Positions 43,100-52,295 of a stretch of DNA of 64,000 nucleotides are shown in pieces. The notes under the pieces are model-generated. The model had not been told where the DNA came from and did not search any database. It saw only the letters and a list, made by a program, of their open reading frames with translations. The stretch's first letter is position 1; each line of letters begins with the position of its first letter. Origin of the DNA: Lederbergia citrea (GTDB lineage Bacteria > Bacillota > Bacilli > Bacillales > Bacillaceae_C). Location of the stretch: assembly GCF_018343525.1 (NCBI RefSeq), contig NZ_JAGYPH010000003.1:63486-127485 (forward strand). Direction: 5' to 3'. The position numbers and the translations under genes were made by a program.

Positions 43100-44062
43100 C
43101 TACTCATTACTTTCTAACAATAGATTTTCGCGTTCTTTAAAATAAGTAGCTGTTTGTGAAACGAGCTCATCTAGTTTTTTTGTATCAGGTAAAGAATTCA
43201 TTGCCGGATATGGATCTCCACCAGGACCAAGTGGCTCAGGAGTTACAAACTTTCCGTCCTGATTAAAGCCAATTAAATATAATGCCATGATAATCGTATC
43301 TAAATCCATAAATCCTTGTCCTAATGCCCCGCGATTACTATCAGCCATATGGAGGTTTACTAGTTGATAACCAGCTTCTAGTATGGCTTCACCTATATGG
43401 GATTCCTCTGATTGCATATGATATACATCAGCATTAATGTGGTTAATGCCTGAATGGTCTACTGCCTCGATATACTTTTTTGCTTCATCTATTGTATGAA
43501 CCAAACTCGTTTCCGCTGCACGTATAGGCTCAATTGCTCCACAGATATCATATTTCTCAAACAGATGAGCAACAATTTTTAGCGTTTCCACACTTCTCTC
43601 AAATTCAGTATTATCATAAGCATTTGGTCTACCTACAGCACCAGGGACAACCAATAAATAACGCCCGCCAACCTTATGTGTAAACTCTAGTTCTCTTTTA
43701 ATATAGTCAATCGCGGCTTGTCTTTTACTTGGGATATTGCTGGAGAGATCATTTTCTTTAGAAAACATTCCACAGACTCCGGATACTTTCATTTCATACT
43801 TTTTGAGGATTTCCAATGTTTCCTTCACTTGGTACCCAAGGTCGTCACCGTAATGATTACCGTGAAGTTCAATAAAGTTTATCCCATTGTTTTTTAATCT
43901 TTTAACAGACGTCTCTAATGACTCAAGTCCAAATCCCCAATTACTCCATGACAAATTCAATTTTCTTTCGAATCGTTCTGGCTGCTCTCTTTTTAATTTA
44001 TAAAATGCTTCTCTAATTTTAAAATCTTTTATTTTATAATTTTGCTCCTGCATTACATTCAT
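43100..44062 (-). CDS. Sugar isomerase/epimerase, xylose-isomerase-like TIM barrel
   Basis: A 320-residue AP-endonuclease-2 fold protein. Metal-site residues are Glu in GAIEPIRAAE, Asp in HINADVYHM, His in VNLHMADSNRGALGQG and Glu in TPEPLG, the set used by D-tagatose/L-ribulose 3-epimerases and IolE/IolI relatives. Placed before araBD, it may convert a ketopentose such as L-xylulose to L-ribulose (inference). ATG has AGGA upstream. A weak terminator-like hairpin (44095) separates it from the binding-protein gene. Confidence 0.82.
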   Translation of the reverse strand: MNVMQEQNYKIKDFKIREAFYKLKREQPERFERKLNLSWSNWGFGLESLETSVKRLKNNGINFIELHGNHYGDDLGYQVKETLEILKKYEMKVSGVCGMFSKENDLSSNIPSKRQAAIDYIKRELEFTHKVGGRYLLVVPGAVGRPNAYDNTEFERSVETLKIVAHLFEKYDICGAIEPIRAAETSLVHTIDEAKKYIEAVDHSGINHINADVYHMQSEESHIGEAILEAGYQLVNLHMADSNRGALGQGFMDLDTIIMALYLIGFNQDGKFVTPEPLGPGGDPYPAMNSLPDTKKLDELVSQTATYFKERENLLLESNE

Positions 44063-44094
44063 CCTTTCTTATTTCTTGTCGCAGTATTAAATCA

Positions 44095-44133
44095 AAATCC
44101 CCCTTGACTGAGTGTGATTCAATTAAGAGGGAT
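44095..44133 (-). terminator. Hairpin between binding-protein and TIM-barrel genes
   Basis: AATCCCTCTT and AAGGGGGATT pair 9 of 10 across an 18-19 nt loop, followed by TTTGATTT on the minus strand. Probably a partial terminator that makes the binding protein more abundant than downstream enzymes. Confidence 0.6.
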
Positions 44134-44147
44134 TCATTATTTATAGT

Positions 44148-45182
44148 TTAAAAATCATAGTCTCCAGCATTTTCTTTTGTAAAATCAGTCGGAGGCCCCA
44201 TTATAACAGTCTTTCCATCTTCCCAAACTTCAATTTCTCCCACTTTTTCAATGTTTTGTCCATTTTCTGGTTTCTTTTCTTCAGCCAAGCTTTTCGCAAG
44301 GGCAACAGTCAAATATCCTAATTTATCCGGCTCCCACAAAATGGCCACATCTAATGAACCGTCTTCCAAATATGGAGCAGAATCAGTTGGCAGTGCAGTA
44401 CCTACAACTGCAATTTTATCCTGTAAACCTTTTTCTTGGATTGCTTGAGCCACTCCAAGAGGTGCAGGTGTTGAAAAAGCCATAACTCCTTTCAAATTGG
44501 GATATGATTTAACTAAGTCCAACGTTTTTTGATAAGCTACTTGTTGCTTCTCATCTGTTGCAATTTTATCTGTTACTAATTTGATTCCTGGATAATTTTC
44601 TTCCAATTCCTTTTTAGCGGCATCAATCCAAGTATTTAAATTTGAAGCAGAGAGTCCACCTGTTACAATCGCGATTTCTCCTTCTTCGGTGCCCATGTTT
44701 TCAATCAGTGATTTGGCAATATGGCGACCATATGCCTCATCATCAATTTGGTGAACAGATAATTCTACAAGCGATTGATCAGCAGGTGTATCCCAGTCCA
44801 TTACGATAATTCCTTGATCCTTTGCTTTCTTAAGCACTGGCGTCAATGAAGCGGCATCATTCGGTGCCACCGCGATTACATCTACATTCTGGCTAATTAA
44901 ATCTTCAATTACTTTTACTTGCTGTGCTGCGTCAGCTTCTGTTGGACCTGTATAAATGACATCTACATCCAATTCTTTCCCTGCATTCATTACACCTTCC
45001 TCAGAAGCATTGAAATAGGGAATACCGATTAATTTTGGAACAACCGCAATTTTCAATTTATCATTATTGCTTTTTTGTTGTTCCTTTCCGCTTCCCGATG
45101 TAGAACCTCCCTGTGACACACATCCTACTAACAAAATTCCTACAAGTAGTGCTGACGTAAGATATCCAAAGATTTTCTTCAT
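44148..45182 (-). CDS. Sugar ABC transporter substrate-binding lipoprotein
   Basis: A 344-residue ribose/AI-2-type binding protein. Signal peptide with lipobox LVGC (Cys21), then a low-complexity linker and the periplasmic-binding fold (IAVVPKLIGIPYFNASEEG, DVIAVAPNDAASLTPVL, ILWEPDKLGYLTVALA). It ends FTKENAGDYDF. It delivers sugar to the two permeases and ATPase upstream. It is a clear paralogue of the protein at 54085, which ends FTKENVDQYDF. The sugar is unknown; pentose or 6-deoxyhexose would fit the neighbours. Confidence 0.92.
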   Translation of the reverse strand: MKKIFGYLTSALLVGILLVGCVSQGGSTSGSGKEQQKSNNDKLKIAVVPKLIGIPYFNASEEGVMNAGKELDVDVIYTGPTEADAAQQVKVIEDLISQNVDVIAVAPNDAASLTPVLKKAKDQGIIVMDWDTPADQSLVELSVHQIDDEAYGRHIAKSLIENMGTEEGEIAIVTGGLSASNLNTWIDAAKKELEENYPGIKLVTDKIATDEKQQVAYQKTLDLVKSYPNLKGVMAFSTPAPLGVAQAIQEKGLQDKIAVVGTALPTDSAPYLEDGSLDVAILWEPDKLGYLTVALAKSLAEEKKPENGQNIEKVGEIEVWEDGKTVIMGPPTDFTKENAGDYDF

Positions 45183-45240
45183 GATTTTCCCCCCACTAAT
45201 TTTTTATATTTATCTGAAATCAGATAATATACCAGTTTAA

Positions 45241-46203
45241 CTATGCGATTGCTGTTTTTTGACTTTTTTCGTCGATTTTATGTTTGACGAAATTTAGTAC
45301 CAGTACAAAGATAAGAATCAAGCCCATCATCACGTTAACGATAGAACGCGGAACGCCCATTAAATTCAAGCCGCTTGAAAGCATTTGGAAAATAACTACC
45401 GCATATATTGTACCTACGACTTTTCCATAACCACCTTGGATCTCTGTTCCGCCCAATACAGCTGCAGAAACACTTTGCAATAGATAGGAAGAACCTAAAT
45501 CAACTTTCGCAGAATTATAACGCGAAGTCATAATGATGGAAGCAATAGCTGCAAGCATTGCGGCGAATAAATAAACTTTCAACAAAACCCTACTATTGTT
45601 TACACCAGAAAAGAGAGAGGCTACGGGATTACTGCCGATCATATATACACTTCTGCCCCATTTTGTTCTCGTTAGAAGTACGCCCGTTAAGATTGCAAAG
45701 AAAATAAATATAATGATAGAGAGTGGTACAACTCCCATATAATAACCATTTCCTATTAAGCTGTAAGATTCACTAAAACCTGATATGGAACTGCCTTTTG
45801 TAATGCTGAGAATAATTCCTTCAAACAATACCATTGTTCCTAAAGTGACCAAGATAGGCGAAACACCAATCTTTGAAACAATCACTCCGTTTAGTAATCC
45901 ACACATAAGACCGACAATAATACCGACAATAATAGCTGGAATCATCGGATAGCCCTGTGTTTGCATTAATGCGATGGTTACGCCCGATAGCGCCGCAATA
46001 TACGTGATGGACAAATCGATGCCACCCGTCACAATAACGATCATCATAGCAAGGGCCAATAGGCCAAACTCAGGCAGCTGAAACATCATATTATTCAAAT
46101 TATTATGTCCAAAAAAACCAGGGATAAATAGACTCATTAGAACAAATAGACCTAGAGCAATTAATCCCAAAATACTCTCCTTCGATAATGAGATCGCCTT
46201 CAT
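45241..46203 (-). CDS. Sugar ABC transporter permease (RbsC-like, second)
   Basis: A 320-residue permease with about ten hydrophobic segments and the family motif MMIVIVTGGIDLSITYIAALSGV, followed by GVSPILVTLGTMVLFEGI. It pairs with the permease at 46220 to form a heterodimer, as in AI-2 (LsrC/LsrD) and some pentose importers; ribose systems generally have one permease. GAGGTG precedes the ATG. Fifth gene of the operon. Confidence 0.92.
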   Translation of the reverse strand: MKAISLSKESILGLIALGLFVLMSLFIPGFFGHNNLNNMMFQLPEFGLLALAMMIVIVTGGIDLSITYIAALSGVTIALMQTQGYPMIPAIIVGIIVGLMCGLLNGVIVSKIGVSPILVTLGTMVLFEGIILSITKGSSISGFSESYSLIGNGYYMGVVPLSIIIFIFFAILTGVLLTRTKWGRSVYMIGSNPVASLFSGVNNSRVLLKVYLFAAMLAAIASIIMTSRYNSAKVDLGSSYLLQSVSAAVLGGTEIQGGYGKVVGTIYAVVIFQMLSSGLNLMGVPRSIVNVMMGLILIFVLVLNFVKHKIDEKSQKTAIA

Positions 46204-46219
46204 TTCCTCACCTCTTTTT

Positions 46220-47203
46220 TTAAGCTTCTACTTCGATTTTCGCCAGTTTTTCTTGTGAGCGTCTGTATTGAATATGATCATAAGACACAGCCAAAAGAAT
46301 AATTAATCCAGTGAAAACTTTTTGCCAAAACGTATCAATTTTAGCTAAGATAAGACCATTTTGAACAATCCCTAACAATAACACACCTAAAATCGTTCCC
46401 ATGATCGTTCCACGTCCACCCATAATATTTGCTCCACCCAGTACGACTGCTGCAATCACCATCAATTCCAGACCAAGCATTCCATTGGGATCCATCGATT
46501 TTGTATAAGCAGTTTGTGCAATTGCAGCAATTCCTGCTAATAGTCCCATGTATGAAAAGACGAAAATTTGCACTTTATCATAATTAATTCCAACTCGTAT
46601 TGCTGATTCTTTATTTCCACCAATGGCCAATACTTCTCGGCCGATTAATGTATATTTTAAGATGTACCATGTGACAAGAGCTATAGCTACAAATATTAGG
46701 ATAATAATCGGCAAACCAAACAGTTTAAAATTGGCAAAGTTAATAAATACTTTCGGGAAGTTAGTGCTATTTAAATACACACCATTCGTTACATAGAGAA
46801 CTAATCCATTAATGATACTCATCATCCCTAGTGTTACAACAATTGCGGGAATCTGAATCTTCGAAACAAGTAATCCATTGATTGCCCCAAGGAATACTCC
46901 CAATAAAGGGGCAATAAGGAATAACAATAATATCGAGAGAAAATGATCGGGCATGACCTGCATCAGCTTGCCAATGATGACACAGACGGCACTTGTCACA
47001 GCAGCTACGGATACATCAATTCCTCCGGTAATAATAATTAACGTCATCCCTACTGCTAAAATTCCGATTACAGAGTTCGCCTTCAATACGTCCAGAAGGT
47101 TATCCGCAGTAAGAAAAACTGGGCTGACAAACGCTAATGTAATGCAGAGTAACAACACAATCGCAGCAATACTCATTTCCTTTGACTTTAAAATTGCTTT
47201 CAT
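46220..47203 (-). CDS. Sugar ABC transporter permease (RbsC-like, first)
   Basis: A 327-residue RbsC/LsrC-type permease: GMTLIIITGGIDVSVAAVTSAVC, IQIPAIVVTLGMMSIINGLV and AAVVLGGANIMGGRGTIMGT, which contains the ATPase-contacting loop. Its ATG overlaps the ATPase stop by 4 nt. It forms the membrane channel with the following permease. Confidence 0.93.
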   Translation of the reverse strand: MKAILKSKEMSIAAIVLLLCITLAFVSPVFLTADNLLDVLKANSVIGILAVGMTLIIITGGIDVSVAAVTSAVCVIIGKLMQVMPDHFLSILLLFLIAPLLGVFLGAINGLLVSKIQIPAIVVTLGMMSIINGLVLYVTNGVYLNSTNFPKVFINFANFKLFGLPIIILIFVAIALVTWYILKYTLIGREVLAIGGNKESAIRVGINYDKVQIFVFSYMGLLAGIAAIAQTAYTKSMDPNGMLGLELMVIAAVVLGGANIMGGRGTIMGTILGVLLLGIVQNGLILAKIDTFWQKVFTGLIILLAVSYDHIQYRRSQEKLAKIEVEA

Positions 47204-48744
47204 ACTGTAACCTCCTTGCTTGCAGCGATTTCTGAGGCAGAAGCATGAGAACCAAATAATGCGTAGTTCATAATATTTTCCTGTGTTGCTTCTTCAATAT
47301 CCAATTCTCCTGCTATTCTTCCGTGTCTCATGACTAAAATGCGATCGCTTACAGCCAGTACTTCGGGTAATTCTGATGAAATAACGATAATACCCATTCC
47401 ATCAGCTGCAAGTTGTCTGAGCAATTTATGAATTTCTGTTTTCGCGCCGATATCAATACCATTTGTCGGCTCATCAATGATCAATATTTGCGGCTTTGTT
47501 GAAAGCCATTTTCCAATAACCACTTTTTGCTGGTTTCCACCGGAAAGGTCGCCGGCTGCTCTTTTTGGCAGTGCAGGTCTAACATCAAGTGTTTCTATAT
47601 AGTGATTGGCCAAATCAATTTCCTTTTTACGTTTAATCAGACCAAAACGATCACGCAATTGCTGCAAAACGGGGAGAGAAATATTATCAATAATTGATTG
47701 TCTTAAAATGAGGCCTTGCGTTTTTCTGCTTTCAGGTATATAGGCAATACCTTTCTTCACAGCATCCTCTGATGATTTAATCCGAACAAGCTCGCCGTTT
47801 AAATTCATTTCTCCAGCATCAGGTTTATTTACTCCAAAAATAGCTTGTGCAAGCTCTGTACGTCCTGATCCAACTAATCCAGTAATCCCTAATACCTCTC
47901 CTGCTTTTAATTCGAAAGAAATATCTTTGAAGTTTCCATCTTTAGATAACCCGTTGAGTATTAATAAAGTTTGACCACCAGTTTTTTTTGTGAGGTTTTT
48001 TTCATATAGTACCTTTCTGCCTACCATTAAAGTAATCAATTTATCTTCATCCAGCTCATCCGCCTCATATGTACCTACATATTTTCCGTCTCGCAAGACT
48101 GTAAAGCGATCGGAAACAGTAAATAATTCTTTAAGCTTATGGCTGACGAATATGATAGAAATACCTCTTTGTTTTAACTTATCAATCACTTTATATAGTT
48201 TTTCAACCTCTCCTGCGGAAAGCGAAGAAGTTGGCTCGTCCATAACGATTAATTTAGAGTCGAATGCCAAAGCACGGGCAATTTCAATTAATTGTTGTTG
48301 AGCAATACTTAGTTTTTCAACCGGAGTATGTACATCAATATCAAAATCTAGTTCTTGAAGTGCTTTTTTCGCAATCGATTCCATTTCTCTCCAATTGATT
48401 TTTTTCCATGGTTTTTTATCACTATCCCGACCGATATAAATATTTTCTGCAACTGATAAATTAGAAAATAAACTCAAGTCTTGATAAATAATAGAGATTC
48501 CCTTTATTGTCGCATCGATTGGTTTATTAATTTGCGCATTTTTTCCTTCAAAAAGGAATTTCGCTCCCGGATCAGCCTGGTATATTCCAGCTAATATTTT
48601 AATTAGTGTTGATTTTCCTGCCCCATTTTCACCGATTAATGCATGGACCTCTCCTTTTTTTATTTGAAGATTGACATCATCCAATGCCTTTACACCGGGA
48701 AATGTTTTACTAATATGGGTCATTTCTAGTAAATAATTGGACAT
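47200..48744 (-). CDS. Sugar ABC transporter ATPase, double domain (RbsA/LsrA-like)
   Basis: A 514-residue protein with two ABC cassettes. The first has [12 protein letters not shown], signature [15 protein letters not shown] and Walker [12 protein letters not shown]; the second has the divergent [13 protein letters not shown]-loop, [15 protein letters not shown] and [12 protein letters not shown]. This arrangement is that of ribose, xylose, arabinose and AI-2 importers. It powers the two permeases. It follows the PfkB kinase gene by 33 nt. Confidence 0.94.
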   Translation of the reverse strand: MSNYLLEMTHISKTFPGVKALDDVNLQIKKGEVHALIGENGAGKSTLIKILAGIYQADPGAKFLFEGKNAQINKPIDATIKGISIIYQDLSLFSNLSVAENIYIGRDSDKKPWKKINWREMESIAKKALQELDFDIDVHTPVEKLSIAQQQLIEIARALAFDSKLIVMDEPTSSLSAGEVEKLYKVIDKLKQRGISIIFVSHKLKELFTVSDRFTVLRDGKYVGTYEADELDEDKLITLMVGRKVLYEKNLTKKTGGQTLLILNGLSKDGNFKDISFELKAGEVLGITGLVGSGRTELAQAIFGVNKPDAGEMNLNGELVRIKSSEDAVKKGIAYIPESRKTQGLILRQSIIDNISLPVLQQLRDRFGLIKRKKEIDLANHYIETLDVRPALPKRAAGDLSGGNQQKVVIGKWLSTKPQILIIDEPTNGIDIGAKTEIHKLLRQLAADGMGIIVISSELPEVLAVSDRILVMRHGRIAGELDIEEATQENIMNYALFGSHASASEIAASKEVTV

Positions 48745-48777
48745 TTACGTCCCCCTCCATTCTATCTCCGTGCAGCT

Positions 48778-49734
48778 TTATCTTATTTGTTTTGTCTGGA
48801 GACCATAGTAGCTAAGATTATTCTCCTCACAATACTTATTTACTTGTTCAATTGTGGGTACTGTTTGCGCACCTAAATTTGATACTTTAATAGCTGCCAC
48901 AATCGCTGCATACTTAACAGCTGATTCAAGATTTTCCCCATCTGCAATCGCACATGCCAACGCTCCGGCATAAGAATCTCCGGCCCCAACCGTATCAACA
49001 GCTTTTACCGGGATTGCTTCAACAAATGTTGACTTTCCATTTTCGTAGAGCAAGGCCCCTTTTTCAGCCATCTTTATCACACTGTTTTTTACACCAAGAT
49101 GTTGATTGAAGTATTCGCCTGCTTCGATAGCGGTTTCAATTGAAATTACATCGATACCCGTTAATTGTTTTGTTTCTTGAAGATTCGGTGTAATTAAATC
49201 TGCATAACGCAAAGCTTGTTTTGTTACACCTTCCGCAGGAGCTGGATCCAATATGATGAACATCCCTTTATTTTTAGCCTCAGTCATTGCACTAAGTACT
49301 GCAGCTTCCGGAATCTCCATTTGAATAAGGAGAATTTTGCTTTCTTCTATTCGCGAAAAAGCAGCTTGTATATCTTGCACATTTAACGAATCATTTGCCC
49401 CTTTTACAACGAGCATTGTATTTTCAGCGGCAGCATCTACGGTGATAATGGCGCATCCCGTCGATTCATTTTCTACGCGCTTTAAATAATTTGTATCTAT
49501 TTGATTCTCTTGAAAATTTTTCTCTATTACTTTTCCATAAGTATCCATACCTATTGAACCGACCATATTCACAGACTTTCCTAGACGAGCACAAGTGATT
49601 GCTTGGTTTGCTCCTTTACCGCCGCATAATAATTTCACGCTATCCCCAAAAAGGGTTTCTCCATGCTCAGGATATTTATTTGTAAGAGCGACGATATCCA
49701 TATTAATGCTTCCTACCACTGTTATTTCCGCCAT
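48778..49734 (-). CDS. PfkB-family sugar kinase (ribokinase-like)
   Basis: A 318-residue ribokinase-type enzyme: GSINMDIVALTNKYPEHGET at the start, GGKGANQAITCARLGK and the anion-hole motif VDTVGAGDSYAGALACA with the catalytic Asp. ATG 49734 (MAEITVVGSI) has GAGGG 6 nt upstream; the frame opens at 49752. In an operon with an AlsE-like epimerase the substrate could be ribose or a ketohexose such as allulose. Assignment as plain ribokinase is the default. Confidence 0.88.
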   Translation of the reverse strand: MAEITVVGSINMDIVALTNKYPEHGETLFGDSVKLLCGGKGANQAITCARLGKSVNMVGSIGMDTYGKVIEKNFQENQIDTNYLKRVENESTGCAIITVDAAAENTMLVVKGANDSLNVQDIQAAFSRIEESKILLIQMEIPEAAVLSAMTEAKNKGMFIILDPAPAEGVTKQALRYADLITPNLQETKQLTGIDVISIETAIEAGEYFNQHLGVKNSVIKMAEKGALLYENGKSTFVEAIPVKAVDTVGAGDSYAGALACAIADGENLESAVKYAAIVAAIKVSNLGAQTVPTIEQVNKYCEENNLSYYGLQTKQIR

Positions 49735-49751
49735 GTTTAACCCTCGTATCA

Positions 49752-50432
49752 TTAAACTTTATTTGTCTCCAGCTCTTGGATAAACCCTTTAAGCTTGGCT
49801 ACTGCCTCCTCTAATGGAAGATTTTGTTTGAACAAACTGGATGTCCCACAGACGAGCATATTAGCTCCATTTTTCAATACATTAGGAATCGTTTCGTAGC
49901 CAATATTTCCATCTACTTGAATATCAATTTTGTATCCGCATTTATTAATTAAACTAGTTAAATCTCTGAGTTTTCCGTTCATAAGAGGAACAAATTTCTG
50001 TCCGGCAAAGCCAGGATTCACAGTCATCACAGTTATATAATCAACAACATCAAGCACATACTCAATATCATGAATCGGGGTTGCTGGATTGATGGCTACT
50101 CCCGCCTTAAGCCCTTGATCTTTGATGGTTTGTAAAGTCCTTTGCAAGTGATACGTAGCTTCTGCATGAACAGATATCATATCTGCACCGGACTCAATAA
50201 ATAGATTTAAGTAATCTTCCGGCTTTTCCACCATGAGGTGTACATCAAATGGTTTATTAGTAAATTCTCTTATTCTCTTAATCAGATCGGGACCTAATGT
50301 AAAGTTCGGGACAAACTTCCCGTCCATTACATCAATATGAAAAAAGTCCACCCCTGCTTGGTCAAGTCTTAAAACAGAATCTTGAAGATTTGCCATATCG
50401 GCACACATGAGTGAAGGACCGATTAATGCCAT
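49752..50432 (-). CDS. Ribulose/allulose-phosphate 3-epimerase (Rpe/AlsE family)
   Basis: A 226-residue TIM-barrel epimerase. Metal and catalytic residues lie in FFHIDVMDGKFVPN, DVHLMVEKPEDY and DIQVDGNIG. The start GPSLMCADM and the stretch ITVMTVNPGFAGQKF are closer to E. coli AlsE (allulose-6-phosphate) than to housekeeping Rpe, so a ketohexose phosphate route is possible. ATG 50432 has AAGGT 9 nt upstream; the frame opens at 50495 but that covers the cre site. First gene of the long sugar operon. Confidence 0.88.
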   Translation of the reverse strand: MALIGPSLMCADMANLQDSVLRLDQAGVDFFHIDVMDGKFVPNFTLGPDLIKRIREFTNKPFDVHLMVEKPEDYLNLFIESGADMISVHAEATYHLQRTLQTIKDQGLKAGVAINPATPIHDIEYVLDVVDYITVMTVNPGFAGQKFVPLMNGKLRDLTSLINKCGYKIDIQVDGNIGYETIPNVLKNGANMLVCGTSSLFKQNLPLEEAVAKLKGFIQELETNKV

Positions 50433-50451
50433 ACATACACGACCTTCCGAT

Positions 50452-50467
50452 TTGTTATCGTTTTCAT
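50452..50467 (-). promoter_or_regulatory. cre site (CcpA) at the head of the sugar operon
   Basis: Minus strand ATGAAAACGATAACAA matches WTGNNARCGNWWWCAW at all 16 positions, 20 nt before the epimerase start. It implies glucose repression of the whole 50432-40683 operon. Confidence 0.88.
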
Positions 50468-50574
50468 AATTGAATGCTGTTACTACCGTTAACAACTTTA
50501 ACTATATCGGGATTACTCCTTTGTAACCAGGAGGTAATATTCAGATTAGGGGGAGGTTTCTCGGATAAGTTCGA

Positions 50575-50603
50575 CAAAAAAGACCCCCAGTATATGAAGG
50601 TCT
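50575..50603 (-). terminator. Terminator after the YesN-like regulator gene
   Basis: AGACC and GGTCT close a loop on the minus strand with six T following, 13 nt past the stop codon. Short stem. Confidence 0.72.
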
Positions 50604-50615
50604 CAATAAAAAATA

Positions 50616-52274
50616 CTAATCTATCAGTATAGAGGGTTTACTATACTTTTCTCTATATTGTGATGGTGTCTGATTTGTCCATTGTTTAAATAATCGTCCG
50701 AAATATTTTGTGTCCTGGTACCCAACACTTGCAGCAACATCGTAAATTTTCAAATCAGTCTTTTCTAATAATTCTTTAGCCTTTTTTAGTCTTGTCTTTG
50801 TCACATAATTTAATACAGTTTCGCCTGTCTGTGCTTTAAAATATTCACATAGATATGTAGGATTTATATACACGTGCTCCGCCAGTTTTTTTATTGTTAT
50901 ATTTTCACTTAAATGTTGATCCACCCAGTTCTTTACTTGATAAATCGGGTCGGAATGACTAGAGTCCATTGCTTTCATTTTCTTGACTAAGCTGATCATC
51001 CAGTCCTTGATGCCATCCTTTAATTGTATTAAATTAGCAGCCTTCTTTGCGATTAGAAGAGCTTCCATAAGCATGTTAATATCTTCACCGAATCCGTCGT
51101 TTTCCATCCAGCGTTTAATCACACGTATACATAAATATTGTATGGACTCTTGGATGAATAAAGGGGATTGCAATGTCTCCATTTCATGAAAAAAACGAGA
51201 CAAAGCATTGTTCACTTCCGCTTCATTTTTCTCTCCCAGCGCATTTACAATTTGCTCGGTATATTTATATACGGAAGATGGCATGGTTGACGTTTTTTTA
51301 ATTGAAAGATCATTGAGTGTACTTAAATGAAAGATTTTATTCCCACCTTCAATGATTCGAAATTGCATTAATGATAGTAATTGATCTCTCATCGTTGGTA
51401 AAAGGGAGAGGTCCTCAAATTCATTACCGTATGCAATTGACATAGTAAATTTCATATATTGTTTTATCGTCTTTTTTAACTTCAATAAATATTCTTCAAT
51501 TAATAGGTTAAAGGATGAATTTATTCTCTCTTTTTTAGCATCAAATAATAATAGCCAAAAGCTCATATTGCTATTTTTCCAGAGCCAAAATTCAACTTCT
51601 TGTTGGCTTAGCTCATCTGTCATTAGCTCATTAATAATATTTTCCACTGCAAAATGCCAAGCCCTCAATTCTGATGACGACACCTGTTTTGATTTAGTGA
51701 AAACTTGATCAATATCGATATGAACGAGTTTATATCGGCCTATTGGAAACTGTGATGCCCACTCCATAAAAGAAATATCCGTTTCATCGTTCCATGTCAA
51801 TTCGCTTAAAAATTGTATTTGTTTGGCATAATTTAGTTGGAGTTCCTTTGCCTGGAACTCCCTCCACATATTTTCGTTTATTTGTTTATGATAAATTTTC
51901 TTTTTTACTTCATTTAATTGTATCTGAAAATTTTCTCGATCAATCGGTTTTAAAATATAATCGATTGCCCCCTCTCGAATTGCTTCTTGTACGTAGGTGA
52001 ATTCATCAAATCCGCTAATAATGATCGTAAAAAAGTCCTTCGATTGCCTGTTTAACTTTTTAATTAAAGTTAAACCATCCATAACCGGCATTTGAACATC
52101 CGTGATTAATAAATCAATCGATTCAAACTTATTCACAATCGAATCATAAGCTTCTTGTCCGTCCGAAAATACACCGATAACTTCCCAATCTTCACCATTT
52201 GAAAGAACTAACCTTTCAATACCTCTTCTAATTCTTGGCTCGTCATCTACAATAACCGTTTTTATTTTCTTCAA
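50616..52274 (-). CDS. AraC-type response regulator (YesN-like)
   Basis: A 552-residue regulator. The receiver (residues 1-125: VIVDDEPRIRRGIERL, phospho-acceptor Asp in LLITDVQMPVMDG, Lys in YILKPID) is followed by a long linker domain and a C-terminal AraC double helix-turn-helix (ITIKKLAEHVYINPTYLCEYFKAQTG, KIYDVAASVGYQDTKYFGRLFKQW). It lies 21 nt after the kinase gene. With kinase and binding-protein genes ahead and the transporter operon behind its terminator, its likely target is that transporter operon. Confidence 0.92.
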   Translation of the reverse strand: MKKIKTVIVDDEPRIRRGIERLVLSNGEDWEVIGVFSDGQEAYDSIVNKFESIDLLITDVQMPVMDGLTLIKKLNRQSKDFFTIIISGFDEFTYVQEAIREGAIDYILKPIDRENFQIQLNEVKKKIYHKQINENMWREFQAKELQLNYAKQIQFLSELTWNDETDISFMEWASQFPIGRYKLVHIDIDQVFTKSKQVSSSELRAWHFAVENIINELMTDELSQQEVEFWLWKNSNMSFWLLLFDAKKERINSSFNLLIEEYLLKLKKTIKQYMKFTMSIAYGNEFEDLSLLPTMRDQLLSLMQFRIIEGGNKIFHLSTLNDLSIKKTSTMPSSVYKYTEQIVNALGEKNEAEVNNALSRFFHEMETLQSPLFIQESIQYLCIRVIKRWMENDGFGEDINMLMEALLIAKKAANLIQLKDGIKDWMISLVKKMKAMDSSHSDPIYQVKNWVDQHLSENITIKKLAEHVYINPTYLCEYFKAQTGETVLNYVTKTRLKKAKELLEKTDLKIYDVAASVGYQDTKYFGRLFKQWTNQTPSQYREKYSKPSILID

Positions 52275-52295
52275 TGTTTACCTCCCCCTTTCAAT

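Noticed and set aside
49752..50432. Housekeeping ribulose-phosphate 3-epimerase of the pentose phosphate pathway
   Set aside because: Placed first in a cre-controlled sugar operon and closer in motifs to AlsE; kept as family-level call.
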